From: Pedobacter panaciterrae
GTDB lineage: Bacteria; Bacteroidota; Bacteroidia; Sphingobacteriales; Sphingobacteriaceae
Direction: 5' to 3'
DNA: 64,000 nt
Assembly (NCBI RefSeq): GCF_001636695.1
Contig: NZ_LGEL01000013.1
Coordinates: 61,133-125,132 of the forward strand
A model generated the notes under the pieces. It had not been told where the DNA came from, made no database searches, and worked only from the letters and a program-made list of their open reading frames with translations. Within the stretch, counting starts at the first letter, position 1. Each line of letters opens with the position of its first letter. The translations under genes and the position numbers were made by a program. Positions 28,956-38,041 of this stretch are shown piece by piece.

Positions 28956-29364
28956 TTCCACCAAGATACGAGTCAAGCGGCTTTAGATCTGTTATTTAAC
29001 TTTTTTTAACACTGTATTTATATCATGGTATATATCAACGTAAATGGCCTGCCAGTTCCAATCCATTAAAATTACCCCACCTTACTGATGTCATTATTAA
29101 TTATACTAATTCATCATCACCTTTAAAAACCGAGGAAACATTACGGCAATTGCCAAGTTAAAATCCTGAACCTCTTTTTGACCGATTCCGGTCAACGCTT
29201 TCTTATGAATTTAGCAGGAATGTAAAAGGCGATAAACTGGATATCTTCATAAAACTGCCCGACAAGTCACAGAAAAACCATAGGTTTGTCTAATTTGCAC
29301 TACATGTAAAACATATTATAACAGCCTGTCTTCAACGTAGTCCAGATCAGTTAAATCCACAGTA
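28956..29364. other. Gene-poor stretch with a decayed reading frame
   Basis: A plus-strand frame is open from about 29000 to 29293 except for one TAA at 29159-29161. It has no plausible start. After the TAA it reads NPEPLFDRFRSTLSYEFSRN and on to KGDKLDIFIKLPDKSQKNHRFV, with protein-like composition. This looks like the tail of a lost gene interrupted by a nonsense mutation. No family was recognised. The rest of the stretch should hold the promoter of the HAD gene. Confidence 0.3.
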
Positions 29365-29916
29365 ATGAACACACTAAACTATTTTCTCTTCGATTATGAT
29401 GGTACCCTTTGCCACACCCACGATACCATTAACAATGCCATTGTTGAGACCTTCAAAGAATATCAGCTCGACATTCCAGGTGAAGCACAGCGCTTACAAG
29501 CCATCGGTTCAGGCAGCACAATACACGACGCCATTGTTGCAATGCATCCCACTGGAAAGTCACTACCCCTGGAACAGATAAACTCCATGGTCAATTCTTA
29601 TCGAACCATTTATACTGATATCGATGCACTGTACACAATGCTGTTTGAAGGTGCGACATTGCTACTATCGAGCCTGAAAGCTCAAGGGAAAACCGTAGTT
29701 GTACTGAGTAACAAAGGCTTTCAAACCGTCACCAATTCAATAAGGTTCTTCGACCTTGAACAATACACAGACCTATTGATCGCTGACGGCAGTCCGGTGA
29801 TGAAAAATCTTAACATGAAACCTGATCCGGCGAGTTATATTTCCGTCATTAAAAACCATTTCATCCCAGAATTTTCAACATTTACACATCCTCAAAATGA
29901 ACCTACCAACAGATAA
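29365..29916 (+). pseudogene. C-terminally truncated HAD phosphatase
   Basis: Starts as a normal haloacid-dehalogenase-like phosphatase: motif I FDYDGTL with nucleophile D10 and acid D12, a cap domain, motif II VVVLSNKG, and motif III MKPDP near residue 150. After about residue 160 the family pattern stops. Motif IV (the GDxxxD metal-binding loop) is missing and the frame runs on as PEFSTFTHPQNEPTNR into the start of the next gene. Family members are usually 210-230 residues; this has 183. The last 20 bases overlap the nucleotidyltransferase gene. An enzyme without motif IV should not bind Mg2+ properly, so it is probably inactive. Confidence 0.7.
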
Positions 29917-30757
29917 ACAAAAAACATTTGACAATATCGTAACTGACTTAAAAAATATCGACAATGTAATGGCAATAGTACTTGGTGGCTCTTTTGCTAC
30001 AGGAAAAGCAACTGAAAAATCGGATTTGGACATTGGTATCTATTATAAGGGAAAGGAGCCTTTTCGTATTGATGCCATTAAATCTGTGGCAGAAAAGTAC
30101 GCAATTGACAATGCGCCAATCGTTACTGATTTTTACCAATGGGGACCTTGGGTAAATGGAGGCGCATGGCTGCAAACTGAAAGCGGGAAAGTAGACTTTC
30201 TCTATCGCAACATTGAACAAGTCAGCATCACAATTGAAAACGCTCAAAATGGAAAATGGGAGAATCACTATGAACAGCAACCTCCATATGGATTTTCTTC
30301 AGTTGTCTATCTCGCAGAAATTGAGTGTTGTATACCCTCCTATGATGTTGAAGGCATCATCAGTAAATTAAAGTCAGCGATTAAAAATTACCCGGATAAA
30401 CTAAAATACACCATTCTTCAGGAAGCGCTTTGGTCAGCTGAATTTACCATTATAAATACTGAAGTTTTTGCCCAAAAAGAAGATTATTACAATACTTTCG
30501 GTTGCATTACCCGCGCTTTGAAAAGTATCGTAAATGCACTGTTCGCAATCAATGAAAAATATCCTATTGGCGATAAAAAAGCGATAGAAATCTTAGCACA
30601 TGAACGGTATGTACCAAAAGATTTCCAATCCAGGGTGAATTCGATTTTAAATGCAAACAAAAACTCCCTGGTGTATAATCTTGAAGCCCTTAAATCTCTT
30701 TTCCGGGATATAGTAAGTTTAACGAGTGGCCATTATAAACCTCTCTACCGTTTCTAA
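29897..30757 (+). CDS. Nucleotidyltransferase-domain protein
   Basis: Cytoplasmic protein with the polymerase-beta-like nucleotidyltransferase signature: GG at residues 30-31 and the metal-binding D43xD45 in LGGSFATGKATEKSDLDIGIYY. This is followed by an about 230-residue helical region (DYYNTFGCITRALKSIVNALFAINEKYP) like that of DUF4037 / aminoglycoside-nucleotidyltransferase-type proteins. Length 286 aa. It starts inside the 3' end of the truncated HAD frame (20-base overlap), which suggests the gene was brought in by recombination. Substrate unknown; drug or metabolite adenylylation are possibilities only. Confidence 0.8.
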   Translation: MNLPTDKQKTFDNIVTDLKNIDNVMAIVLGGSFATGKATEKSDLDIGIYYKGKEPFRIDAIKSVAEKYAIDNAPIVTDFYQWGPWVNGGAWLQTESGKVDFLYRNIEQVSITIENAQNGKWENHYEQQPPYGFSSVVYLAEIECCIPSYDVEGIISKLKSAIKNYPDKLKYTILQEALWSAEFTIINTEVFAQKEDYYNTFGCITRALKSIVNALFAINEKYPIGDKKAIEILAHERYVPKDFQSRVNSILNANKNSLVYNLEALKSLFRDIVSLTSGHYKPLYRF

Positions 30758-30823
30758 CCTAAACAAACTTATGTTATCCATTTCTATTCTTACTGCAAGG
30801 ATAAACAGAAAAAAGGAGGCAGA

Positions 30824-30994
30824 TTAACCTGCCTTTAAGTTCAATGACTCCATGAGATGGGGCTGCTCATTCACCTTGGCAGAAAATTCCGTTTTTAAAA
30901 GATCAAATAAACTTTCTGGGTTTAAAGGCTGTACATTATCAATCGCTATCATAGGTTTTCCTGCAGGCTTCCAATAATAGTGCCCCGAAATCAT
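30824..30994 (-). CDS. Possible small hypothetical protein
   Basis: A 56-codon frame from the ATG at 30994 reads MISGHYYWKPAGKPMIAIDN, then VQPLNPESLFDLLKTEFSAK, and stops with TAA. Composition is protein-like and it ends cleanly. There is no family match I recognise and no neighbour support. It lies in an otherwise empty 350-base gap between genes. It could be a real short gene or the remnant of a larger one. Confidence 0.3.
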   Translation of the reverse strand: MISGHYYWKPAGKPMIAIDNVQPLNPESLFDLLKTEFSAKVNEQPHLMESLNLKAG

Positions 30995-31107
30995 AAACCA
31001 TCAATCATTCACAAGTGGCAGATAATGACCACCGGCTTTTAAAAGAGTATACGATTTAGACTAACTATTTCAGCTCGCAAGTGTTAACCTATAAACCATA
31101 ACAGACT

Positions 31108-31362
31108 ATGCAGGAAGAAGAAGAAATATTTGACGTATCAGTAGCGATAAACACCGGGCTTGATCCCTTAACATTCACGATCACCACATACTATCCGGCC
31201 CTCGATCCAAAACATGAGCGGAACTACCGCATAACCCGTGACAACGAAATGCTAGGCGTCCTTCATCAGGATGCAGACCTCCGGTGGCATTTACTGGAAG
31301 GCGAACTGGGGCAGGAGGAAATTGAGGCCATTGGAGAGGTTATTGAAGCGCACTACACCTAA
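31108..31362 (+). CDS. Small acidic hypothetical protein
   Basis: An 84-residue, strongly acidic soluble protein with no signal peptide. It has a YPALDPKHERNYRITRDNEML segment and an acidic C-terminal helix (EGELGQEEIEAIGEVIEAHYT). Composition and clean ends support a real gene. I recognise no named family. It stands alone between a nucleotidyltransferase gene and a convergent alpha/beta hydrolase gene. Confidence 0.6.
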   Translation: MQEEEEIFDVSVAINTGLDPLTFTITTYYPALDPKHERNYRITRDNEMLGVLHQDADLRWHLLEGELGQEEIEAIGEVIEAHYT

Positions 31363-31485
31363 ATAAGCTGACCGGTTCGCCATGCCACGCTATAAATCCG
31401 GAACTTCCTGGATGCTAAAACTGAACCAATCTTACCATTGATCAATTTCTATTTTTATATCGTTTGCTATAAACACATAATTTAA

Positions 31486-32382
31486 CTACAGCCAGCTATA
31501 GACTTTCGTAACCGCGTCTGCAAATACCTTCGGGTCTTCCTGCGGTACATTGTGACCAGTATCGACAACGAAATGCTCATGCGGACCAATGAACAAACTC
31601 GCATGATCTGTCGTTCCTCCAGGCTTTAGGGGATCGGCAGTGCCATCAATGGTTACTGTTGGCACTTTAATTTTAGGCTTTTGCGCCAAAAGAGCCTCCA
31701 ATTGTTCAAAATCAGGCTCTCCCGCTTCAAGACCATGCATAAAACGATAGCAATGTATCACAACATCTACAAAGTCAGGATTTTCGAAAGCAAAGGCAGT
31801 CTTTGCATAGGTTGTTTCGTCAAATTTCCAGTGTGGAGACCATTCGCTCCAGAGCATTCTACCGATCTCGTACCGGTTTTCCATCAGGCATTTACGTCCC
31901 CTTTCGGACTGAAAAAGATGTTGATACCAGCAGATGCGCTCCAATGAGGGTGGAGCAGCATGTCTTTGTTCCTTAACGTCTATTATATCGTAACTTGCAT
32001 AAGATACAAGTCCACCAATTTTTTCTGGCCAAAGCGCAGCCGCAACGCAAGAAGCATTACCACCCCAGTCAAAACCTCCAAGTATGGGTTTCTTTAATTT
32101 TAGTACATCGGCAAGCTCGATGATGTCAGCGCCTCGAGCCGCCTGTTGGGCATTACGTTTAGCATCTTTGAGTCTGAAACTGGTTTGGCCAAACCCTCGT
32201 GTATATGGGACGATGACGCGTGCCCCTTTTTGTTTCAGGATACCTGCGACTTCATCGAAAGCATGTATATCATAGGGAAAACCGTGAGATAATATTACCG
32301 GCCACCCATTGGCTGGGCCGTATTCAAGGTAAGCGATTAACAGGGCATCAGTTTCAATAGTCTTCAAGGACTGCTCTTTCAT
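31486..32382 (-). CDS. Alpha/beta hydrolase, epoxide-hydrolase type
   Basis: Cytoplasmic alpha/beta-hydrolase of 298 residues. The oxyanion motif HGFP lies at 33-36. The nucleophile elbow reads GFDWGGN with Asp105 rather than Ser, as in epoxide hydrolases and haloalkane dehalogenases. The catalytic His is in TGHNVPQEDP near residue 283, and an acidic residue in TIDGTADPLKPGG near 250 completes the set. A helical cap lies between about 125 and 215. No signal peptide. It is a single-gene unit; substrate unknown. Confidence 0.85.
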   Translation of the reverse strand: MKEQSLKTIETDALLIAYLEYGPANGWPVILSHGFPYDIHAFDEVAGILKQKGARVIVPYTRGFGQTSFRLKDAKRNAQQAARGADIIELADVLKLKKPILGGFDWGGNASCVAAALWPEKIGGLVSYASYDIIDVKEQRHAAPPSLERICWYQHLFQSERGRKCLMENRYEIGRMLWSEWSPHWKFDETTYAKTAFAFENPDFVDVVIHCYRFMHGLEAGEPDFEQLEALLAQKPKIKVPTVTIDGTADPLKPGGTTDHASLFIGPHEHFVVDTGHNVPQEDPKVFADAVTKVYSWL

Positions 32383-33010
32383 AATTTCCGGTTTTAATTT
32401 TAGTGGTGTCTGACAGTATCAATTTTCTTTTTTTCTATACATCCTTGAAAAGCTAAACCATTATCAGTAAGCAAAGCGATAACCAACTCTACAATGCAAA
32501 TGTTTTAACAAGTGAAAAAGATATTATTTTAAAAAAAATGCAAGAGATCCAAACAATGCGCTCAGATCACTGTTCTTTCCCATCGAAATTAAATCTTTAA
32601 ATATCGCTTGTCGAACAGACCGTCATGCGCGTCGCTCAGCTCTTGCATGCATACCTGCTCGACAAGGAATAAATACTACAATTAACAATTATTTATCCAT
32701 TCACCTATTAAAAACAACATTATCTTTAATCACATTCAAGACTTACAATTCAACTCGAGGGTTATGGTAAAGACTGCCAATCCACAGTTTCCGATGGGTT
32801 TGCTGACCTAAGACCTGCGTTAATATCTGATGAGAAAAATATCTAAACTTCCAGTGATGAAAATTGTTCCAATTTAAAGTAATAGAAGAAACAACACCAG
32901 CGTATGTATTGGCCAATCCATATATAACGGTCTGATAGGTAAGCTGGCAAAACTGTTGGACAGATAAATTAGAAATCTCCATTGAGAATAGTGCACATTA
33001 GACCTTGTTT
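32383..33010. other. Long intergenic region with hairpin and possible small reading frame
   Basis: A 12-bp stem with one G-T pair (32607-32618 with 32655-32666, CTTGTCGAACAG) encloses a 36-base loop rich in GCATGC-type sequence. The minus strand through it reads FLVEQVCMQELSDAHDGLFD with no start codon, so it may be a gene remnant. A 79-codon minus-strand frame at 32743-32982 (ending THRKLWIGSLYHNPRVEL) is a weak gene candidate. Nothing else is seen. Confidence 0.35.
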
Positions 33011-35263
33011 ATGAAGAAGATTATCATTACCCACGCAAGACAGAATAACCTTAAAAACATATCTCTTTCCATCCCAAAACATCAAATCACGGTGTTTACA
33101 GGAGTTTCGGGTTCAGGAAAATCTTCGCTGGTTTTTGAGACAATTGGTGCCGAAGCGCAGCGTCAGATAAACGAAACCCAGAACAGCTTTGTCAGGAACC
33201 GGCTGCAACATATTGGTGTGGCAGATGTAGAAAAGATTGAAAATCTCAATGTCCCGGTGATCATCAATCAGAAAAGATTGGGAGGAAATGCCCGGTCAAC
33301 AGTCGGCACAGCTACTGATATTTATGCTTCTCTCAGGCTCCTTTTCTCTCGAATGGGTAAACCGCATGTTGGTTATTCCAATGTATTTTCGTTTAACCAT
33401 CCAAGCGGCATGTGTTCTGAATGTGAAGGCCTGGGTTTTGTACAAACTGTAGACATTGATAACCTGATTGATAAAGAGAAATCCCTCAACGAAGGCGCTA
33501 TCGTGTTCCCCACATTTCAGCCTGGCGGGTGGAGATGGACAAGATACATACATTCAGGTTATTTTGATAATGAGAAAAAACTAAAGGACTATACCAAAAC
33601 AGAATGGGAGACACTGTTATACGCCAGGGAGCACAAACCCAAACATGCGGCAAAAGGATGGTATAAAACAGCTAAGTATGAAGGCATTGTACCTCGGATA
33701 GAGAAAGCATTTTTAAGAAAAGATTCAAAAGAAAATATCACACGAAAAGACTCCTTAAAAAAAATAATTATTACGACAGATTGCCCTGTTTGCAAAGGCA
33801 AAAGGCTTAACGCCAAAATCCTTTCCTGCAAAATAAAAGGGAAAAGTATTGGGGATTGTTCGGCGCTTTCCATAGACGATTTATTGTTGTTCGTAAACGA
33901 GCTGCAATCGGATGCTTACGGATCTATTATCAGGGAACTGTCCAAAAAACTCCAGCATGTAATTCAAATCGGTATGCAATACCTCACACTGGAAAGGCGA
34001 ACCAATACGCTATCTGGAGGAGAATCACAAAGAATAAAAATGGTAAAACATCTGGGCAGTAGCCTGGTAGATCTATTGTATATTTTCGATGAGCCAAGTA
34101 TTGGACTTCATCCCAACGACCTTCAAAATATAGCAGGTATCATCACGCAAATCAAAGATAAAGACAACACGGTGCTTATTGTGGAACATGACCCTGACCT
34201 GATCAAGATCGCAGACCATGTTGTAGATATGGGACCAGGTTCAGGCAAAAATGGCGGCGAAATTATATACCAGGGAAATTTTCAGGGGCTGCAAACGTCA
34301 TCGGGAAAAACTGGGTCCTATTTTTCCAAAAAAAAAGGATATAATAGCAAACCGCGAACCACCAAAGAGCACATTGAAATAAAAAATGCAGTTGCCCATA
34401 ACCTGAAAAATATACATGTAAAAATCCCCAAGTCTGTGATGACCGTAGTAACAGGTGTAGCAGGTTCCGGCAAAAGCACCCTGATTAATCAGGTGTTACC
34501 ATTGCAATATCCTGATGTGACCATTATCGATCAATCCTTATTCACAGCAAGCATACGTTCTAATTTATTAACTTATCTTGATCTTTCTGATCCTGTGAGG
34601 CTACTCTTTGCAAATGCGAATAAAGTATCCAGCAAATTTTTCAGTCGTAACAGCGAAGGGGCCTGTCCAAATTGCAAAGGTCTGGGCACTGAAAAAATAG
34701 ACCTCGCTTTTATGGAAGACATTGAACAGCCTTGTGAGGTTTGCAGAGGCTCAGGCTTTGATCCCGAAGTCCTGAAATTTCAATACCACGAGAAAAACAT
34801 TGCAGAGGTAATTGATCTCACAGTTTCGGAAGCCAAAAACTTTTTCCCTCAAACAGTATTCGCCAAAGCGTTTGATTTGCTATCGAGTCTTGGGCTGGAC
34901 TATCTTACATTGGGACAAAGGCTGGATAGCTTATCAGGAGGCGAACGGCAGCGGCTGAAATTGACAAAAGAACTACGGGAGTTCAACAAAACAATTATTC
35001 TTGATGAGCCCAGTACCGGCCTGCATCCAAGCGATACAGAAAAATTACTCCATTTTTTTACTGATCTGGTGGATAAAGGCAATACACTGATTGTGATAGA
35101 ACACAACCTCGAAATTATTGCACAGGCAGACTGGATTATTGACATTGGTCCCGGAGCAGGGAAATTCGGTGGAGAAGTCCTGTTCGAAGGAACGGTAGAA
35201 CAATTGCTGACCAGCAAGAAATCATTAACTGCAAGGCACCTCAAACAGCATTTAAGCCATTAA
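33011..35263 (+). CDS. Short UvrA-like ABC ATPase
   Basis: Two-ATPase ABC protein of the UvrA family, 750 residues instead of the about 940 of canonical UvrA. The ATG at 33011 is used; a TTG at 33005 is in frame. Walker A motifs: GVSGSGKSS near residue 32 and GVAGSGKST near 485. ABC signatures LSGGESQR and LSGGERQR, and Walker B/DEPS motifs IFDEPSIGLHP and ILDEPSTGLHP, are all intact. Zinc-type CxxC pairs are present (CSECEGLG, CPVCKGKR, CPNCKGLG, CEVCRGSG). The UvrB-interaction region appears shortened. Such UvrA2 / DrrC-type proteins are linked to resistance to DNA-binding drugs; no UvrB is nearby. Confidence 0.9.
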   Translation: MKKIIITHARQNNLKNISLSIPKHQITVFTGVSGSGKSSLVFETIGAEAQRQINETQNSFVRNRLQHIGVADVEKIENLNVPVIINQKRLGGNARSTVGTATDIYASLRLLFSRMGKPHVGYSNVFSFNHPSGMCSECEGLGFVQTVDIDNLIDKEKSLNEGAIVFPTFQPGGWRWTRYIHSGYFDNEKKLKDYTKTEWETLLYAREHKPKHAAKGWYKTAKYEGIVPRIEKAFLRKDSKENITRKDSLKKIIITTDCPVCKGKRLNAKILSCKIKGKSIGDCSALSIDDLLLFVNELQSDAYGSIIRELSKKLQHVIQIGMQYLTLERRTNTLSGGESQRIKMVKHLGSSLVDLLYIFDEPSIGLHPNDLQNIAGIITQIKDKDNTVLIVEHDPDLIKIADHVVDMGPGSGKNGGEIIYQGNFQGLQTSSGKTGSYFSKKKGYNSKPRTTKEHIEIKNAVAHNLKNIHVKIPKSVMTVVTGVAGSGKSTLINQVLPLQYPDVTIIDQSLFTASIRSNLLTYLDLSDPVRLLFANANKVSSKFFSRNSEGACPNCKGLGTEKIDLAFMEDIEQPCEVCRGSGFDPEVLKFQYHEKNIAEVIDLTVSEAKNFFPQTVFAKAFDLLSSLGLDYLTLGQRLDSLSGGERQRLKLTKELREFNKTIILDEPSTGLHPSDTEKLLHFFTDLVDKGNTLIVIEHNLEIIAQADWIIDIGPGAGKFGGEVLFEGTVEQLLTSKKSLTARHLKQHLSH

Positions 35264-35437
35264 CTTTCAGCTTAACCCGATTTACTAACTAATACTTTTA
35301 TCTCTTACATTACACTTTTTTTATTGAAACAATCCGCTGTGATTTTCTAAGCTTTTGCAATTGAATCTAATAAGATATGGACAGTTAAAACAAAACTCCT
35401 TCAACTGGGTTTAATAATAACTACCTCAGATTTATTT

Positions 35438-36073
35438 ATGGATTTTACAGTAGAAGTTGAAGATATAGTTGCTATGATTGTCTCAATCATATGCGGAGGG
35501 GCAATAGGTTTTGAACGGGAATATAAGAATAAGTCTGCTGGTTTTCGTACCATTATCCTGATTTCCCTGGGCTCTACAATTTTCACGATAGTTTCCCGTC
35601 ACGGAGTTGGCACGGATGACCGAATTTCGGCAAATATCATCACCGGTATCGGATTTATTGGCGCTGGGGTAATTTTTAAAGACAAAATTTCTGTGCGGGG
35701 ACTGACAACCGCTGCCGTCATCTGGACTTCTGCCGCAATCGGAATGACAACTGGCATCGGATATCACGCATTAGCCCTATGCCTTACTGTCATCACACTC
35801 GGAGTGTTGTTAATGGTAACCAAAGTAGAGCGCTTGATTGCAAGTCTTCAAAAAGAGCAACTTTTAAGTGTAACATTTGCTGAACCAGAGTTTAGTCAGA
35901 TCGAGCGGCTGGAAAATACTTTAAATACAAAAGGTCTTTTGTTAGAACGGATGGATATTACCAAAGAAAACAACCACCTGATGGTTGTCTTTAAAGTATC
36001 AGGCAAAAAAAAGTATCTGGTGAAAATGAGTGAAACGCTGGCTACTGTGCCAGAAATCATAAGTTTTTCCTAA
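35438..36073 (+). CDS. MgtC/SapB family membrane protein
   Basis: Inner-membrane protein of the MgtC family, 211 residues. The N-terminal domain has about five transmembrane helices with family motifs GGAIGFEREYKNKSAGFRT, LISLGSTIFT, GIGFIGAGVIFKD and GLTTAAVIWTSAAIGM. The soluble C-terminal ACT-like domain runs from about 140 (LLSVTFAEPEFSQIERLENTL). The family is connected to growth in low magnesium and acid conditions. It is a single gene with no Mg2+-ATPase partner here. Confidence 0.92.
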   Translation: MDFTVEVEDIVAMIVSIICGGAIGFEREYKNKSAGFRTIILISLGSTIFTIVSRHGVGTDDRISANIITGIGFIGAGVIFKDKISVRGLTTAAVIWTSAAIGMTTGIGYHALALCLTVITLGVLLMVTKVERLIASLQKEQLLSVTFAEPEFSQIERLENTLNTKGLLLERMDITKENNHLMVVFKVSGKKKYLVKMSETLATVPEIISFS

Positions 36074-36483
36074 GTATACTCTTGAATAGCACATGGGTCC
36101 TTAACCAAACTATCTCACTCTGCGAGGATACAGCTTTCCTTAATTGCCTCACCTTCAAAGATAGACAGAAATTTTGTATGGAATAAATTTATGCCATTAA
36201 TCTCCTCAGAAATTCATCGCACCATCGATTTGGTTTAAAAGAAAAAAATGGCTGTAACTTGTTTTAGCTTCCAATCTAGCCTTTTCTGAAGGATGGAATT
36301 TTTTCCGCTTAGTTTAACAAAATTGAACCTGATAAGCCAAATGGCTGAGACCAAATTTGATTTTACAGATAGGTTATGATTGTAACATCATGGATTTTAT
36401 CTAGATTTTCACCACCAAAAAAACACGCAACAAACTCACAATAAGAATTTTATGTTTTTCATCATTTTGATTTTTCTTCATCA

Positions 36484-36514
36484 TTTGCTTAACCATAGTG
36501 GAAAGTAAATTGGT
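36484..36514 (+). promoter_or_regulatory. Candidate Bacteroidota-type promoter of the pectin cluster
   Basis: TTTG at 36484-36487 and TAAATTGG near 36506-36513, 18 bases apart, resemble the Bacteroidota sigma-ABfr pattern TTTG-N19-TAnnTTTG with one mismatch in the -7 box. The position, about 55 bases before the first GH28 start, fits. Match quality is modest. Confidence 0.35.
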
Positions 36515-36516
36515 AT

Positions 36517-36530
36517 CTACAAATTTGTAG
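36517..36530. promoter_or_regulatory. 14-bp perfect palindrome, candidate operator
   Basis: CTACAAATTTGTAG is a perfect 14-bp inverted repeat located just after the candidate promoter and 38 bases before the GH28 start. The position suits a repressor site (LacI- or GntR-type). No regulator gene is next to it, and a 14-bp AT-rich palindrome can arise by chance. Confidence 0.3.
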
Positions 36531-36568
36531 CAGAGGGATTAGTACATTCCTATAACCAAACATAAATA

Positions 36569-38026
36569 ATGAACCTAAAATTTAACTGTGTCTGCCTGAC
36601 TGCAGCAATATTAATACTCCATGTTTTTACGGCTTCCTCTAAAGACTACAGCGCTTCCTTTTTTGGCATTAAGCCAGGAGGCACAGTTTTAAATACGCGT
36701 GCCATCCAGTTCGGCATAGATTACATTAGTGAAAATGGAGGCGGCAGGTTGGTTTTCCCGGCTGGCAGCTACCTTACTGGCTGCATCCATTTTAAATCAG
36801 ACGTGACCCTTCAGCTGGACAAAGGTGCAGTGCTGCTGGGCTCTACCAATCCATTTGATTATGACAGACAAAATACACCCTTTGACCACAATTTTCAAAC
36901 ATCCCTTGCCCTGATACTTGGGCTGAACCAGCGCAACATTGGCATTACTGGTCAAGGCGAAATTGATGGTCAAGGCAAGGAACTTGCTGCCGCTGTAGGC
37001 GAACTGGTAAAAAAGGGGTTAATCAAGGACCGCTCTGCCAGCCGTCCTGATGAAGACAAACGCCCCATGATCATTAACTTGTTTGGCTGCGAACAGATTA
37101 CCGTTAAGAACATCACATTAAAGAACTCAGCCTGCTGGGTAGAGTGTTACAACCAATGTAAGAATGTTGTCATTGATAGTATCCGGGTAGAAAGTCGGGC
37201 ATTTTGGAATAACGATGGTATTGATATTGTAGATTGCACAAATTTCAAAGTAACTAACTCGTATTTTAATAGTAGTGACGACGGCATCTGTCTAAAATCT
37301 TTAGAACCGGATGCTGCCAATCAAAATATATTGATACAGAATAATAGCATTACCACCGATGCCAGCGGCATTAAGTTTGGTACAGCATCACTTGGCGGGT
37401 TTAAAAATATCCATATACTGAATAATAAAGTATTTGACACCAATCGCTCGGCAATTGCACTGGAGACTGTTGACGGTGCCACCATTGAAAATATTGAAGT
37501 TAATGGCCTGCAAGGCACAAACATAGGTAACGCTATATTTTTACGTGCCGGTGCGCGCAAAGGGAGCCGTAAAGGAAAAGTGGAAAATATAGCTATTCAA
37601 AACGTAAATGTTGAAATACGTAAAGAAAAAAATCCGCTCAAAGCGATGCCTGGTGTAGTCATCGGTGGTATGCCGGATCAGATCATCACTAATGTGACGC
37701 TTAAAAACATTGTGATCAAATTGCCGGGAGGCGCAGATAAAGCTTCGGCAAAAATATCTATTGATAACCTGAAAGACATTCCCGAGAAACCGGCCAGCTA
37801 TCCCGAATACGATATGTTTGGCCAGTTACCTTCATGGGGCGTATTCATTCGCCATGCAAGCAATGTGCAGTTGGAAGGATTGTCTTTAACTGCTGCTAAG
37901 CCTGATTTCAGAACCGCTGTTGTTTTAGATGATGTACATAAAACTTCGTTTAAAAAACTAACGGTAAAGGAGCCTCAGCGCAAGAAAAAGATCTTTACCG
38001 CGAACTCATCTGAAATTAAACTTTAA
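36569..38026 (+). CDS. GH28 polygalacturonase/rhamnogalacturonase-family enzyme
   Basis: Exported inverting pectin hydrolase of family GH28, right-handed beta-helix. The signal peptide is MNLKFNCVCLTAAILILHVF... ending before KDYSASFF. The core starts with DYISENGGGRLVFPAGSYLTG. Catalytic Asp candidates are D216 in NNDGIDI and D237-D238 in SSDDGICLKS. The usual GHG loop is replaced by a SGIKFGTAS segment, as in exo-acting or unusual GH28 members. Length 485 aa. It is the first gene of a seven-gene unit; the next begins 16 bases on. Specificity (polygalacturonate, xylogalacturonan or rhamnogalacturonan) is undecided. Confidence 0.92.
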   Translation: MNLKFNCVCLTAAILILHVFTASSKDYSASFFGIKPGGTVLNTRAIQFGIDYISENGGGRLVFPAGSYLTGCIHFKSDVTLQLDKGAVLLGSTNPFDYDRQNTPFDHNFQTSLALILGLNQRNIGITGQGEIDGQGKELAAAVGELVKKGLIKDRSASRPDEDKRPMIINLFGCEQITVKNITLKNSACWVECYNQCKNVVIDSIRVESRAFWNNDGIDIVDCTNFKVTNSYFNSSDDGICLKSLEPDAANQNILIQNNSITTDASGIKFGTASLGGFKNIHILNNKVFDTNRSAIALETVDGATIENIEVNGLQGTNIGNAIFLRAGARKGSRKGKVENIAIQNVNVEIRKEKNPLKAMPGVVIGGMPDQIITNVTLKNIVIKLPGGADKASAKISIDNLKDIPEKPASYPEYDMFGQLPSWGVFIRHASNVQLEGLSLTAAKPDFRTAVVLDDVHKTSFKKLTVKEPQRKKKIFTANSSEIKL

Positions 38027-38041
38027 ACATAATCACTCAAA

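Larger units (their letters stand above)
36074..36568. other. Intergenic region upstream of the pectin cluster
   Basis: About 500 AT-rich bases without a convincing gene on either strand. Its last 90 bases hold a likely promoter and a palindrome (see 36484-36514 and 36517-36530). The rest shows nothing recognisable. Confidence 0.5.

Noticed and set aside
32743-32982. 79-residue minus-strand gene upstream of the UvrA-like gene
   Set aside because: Composition is plausible but there is no family, no partner and no clear promoter; mentioned only in the intergenic entry.
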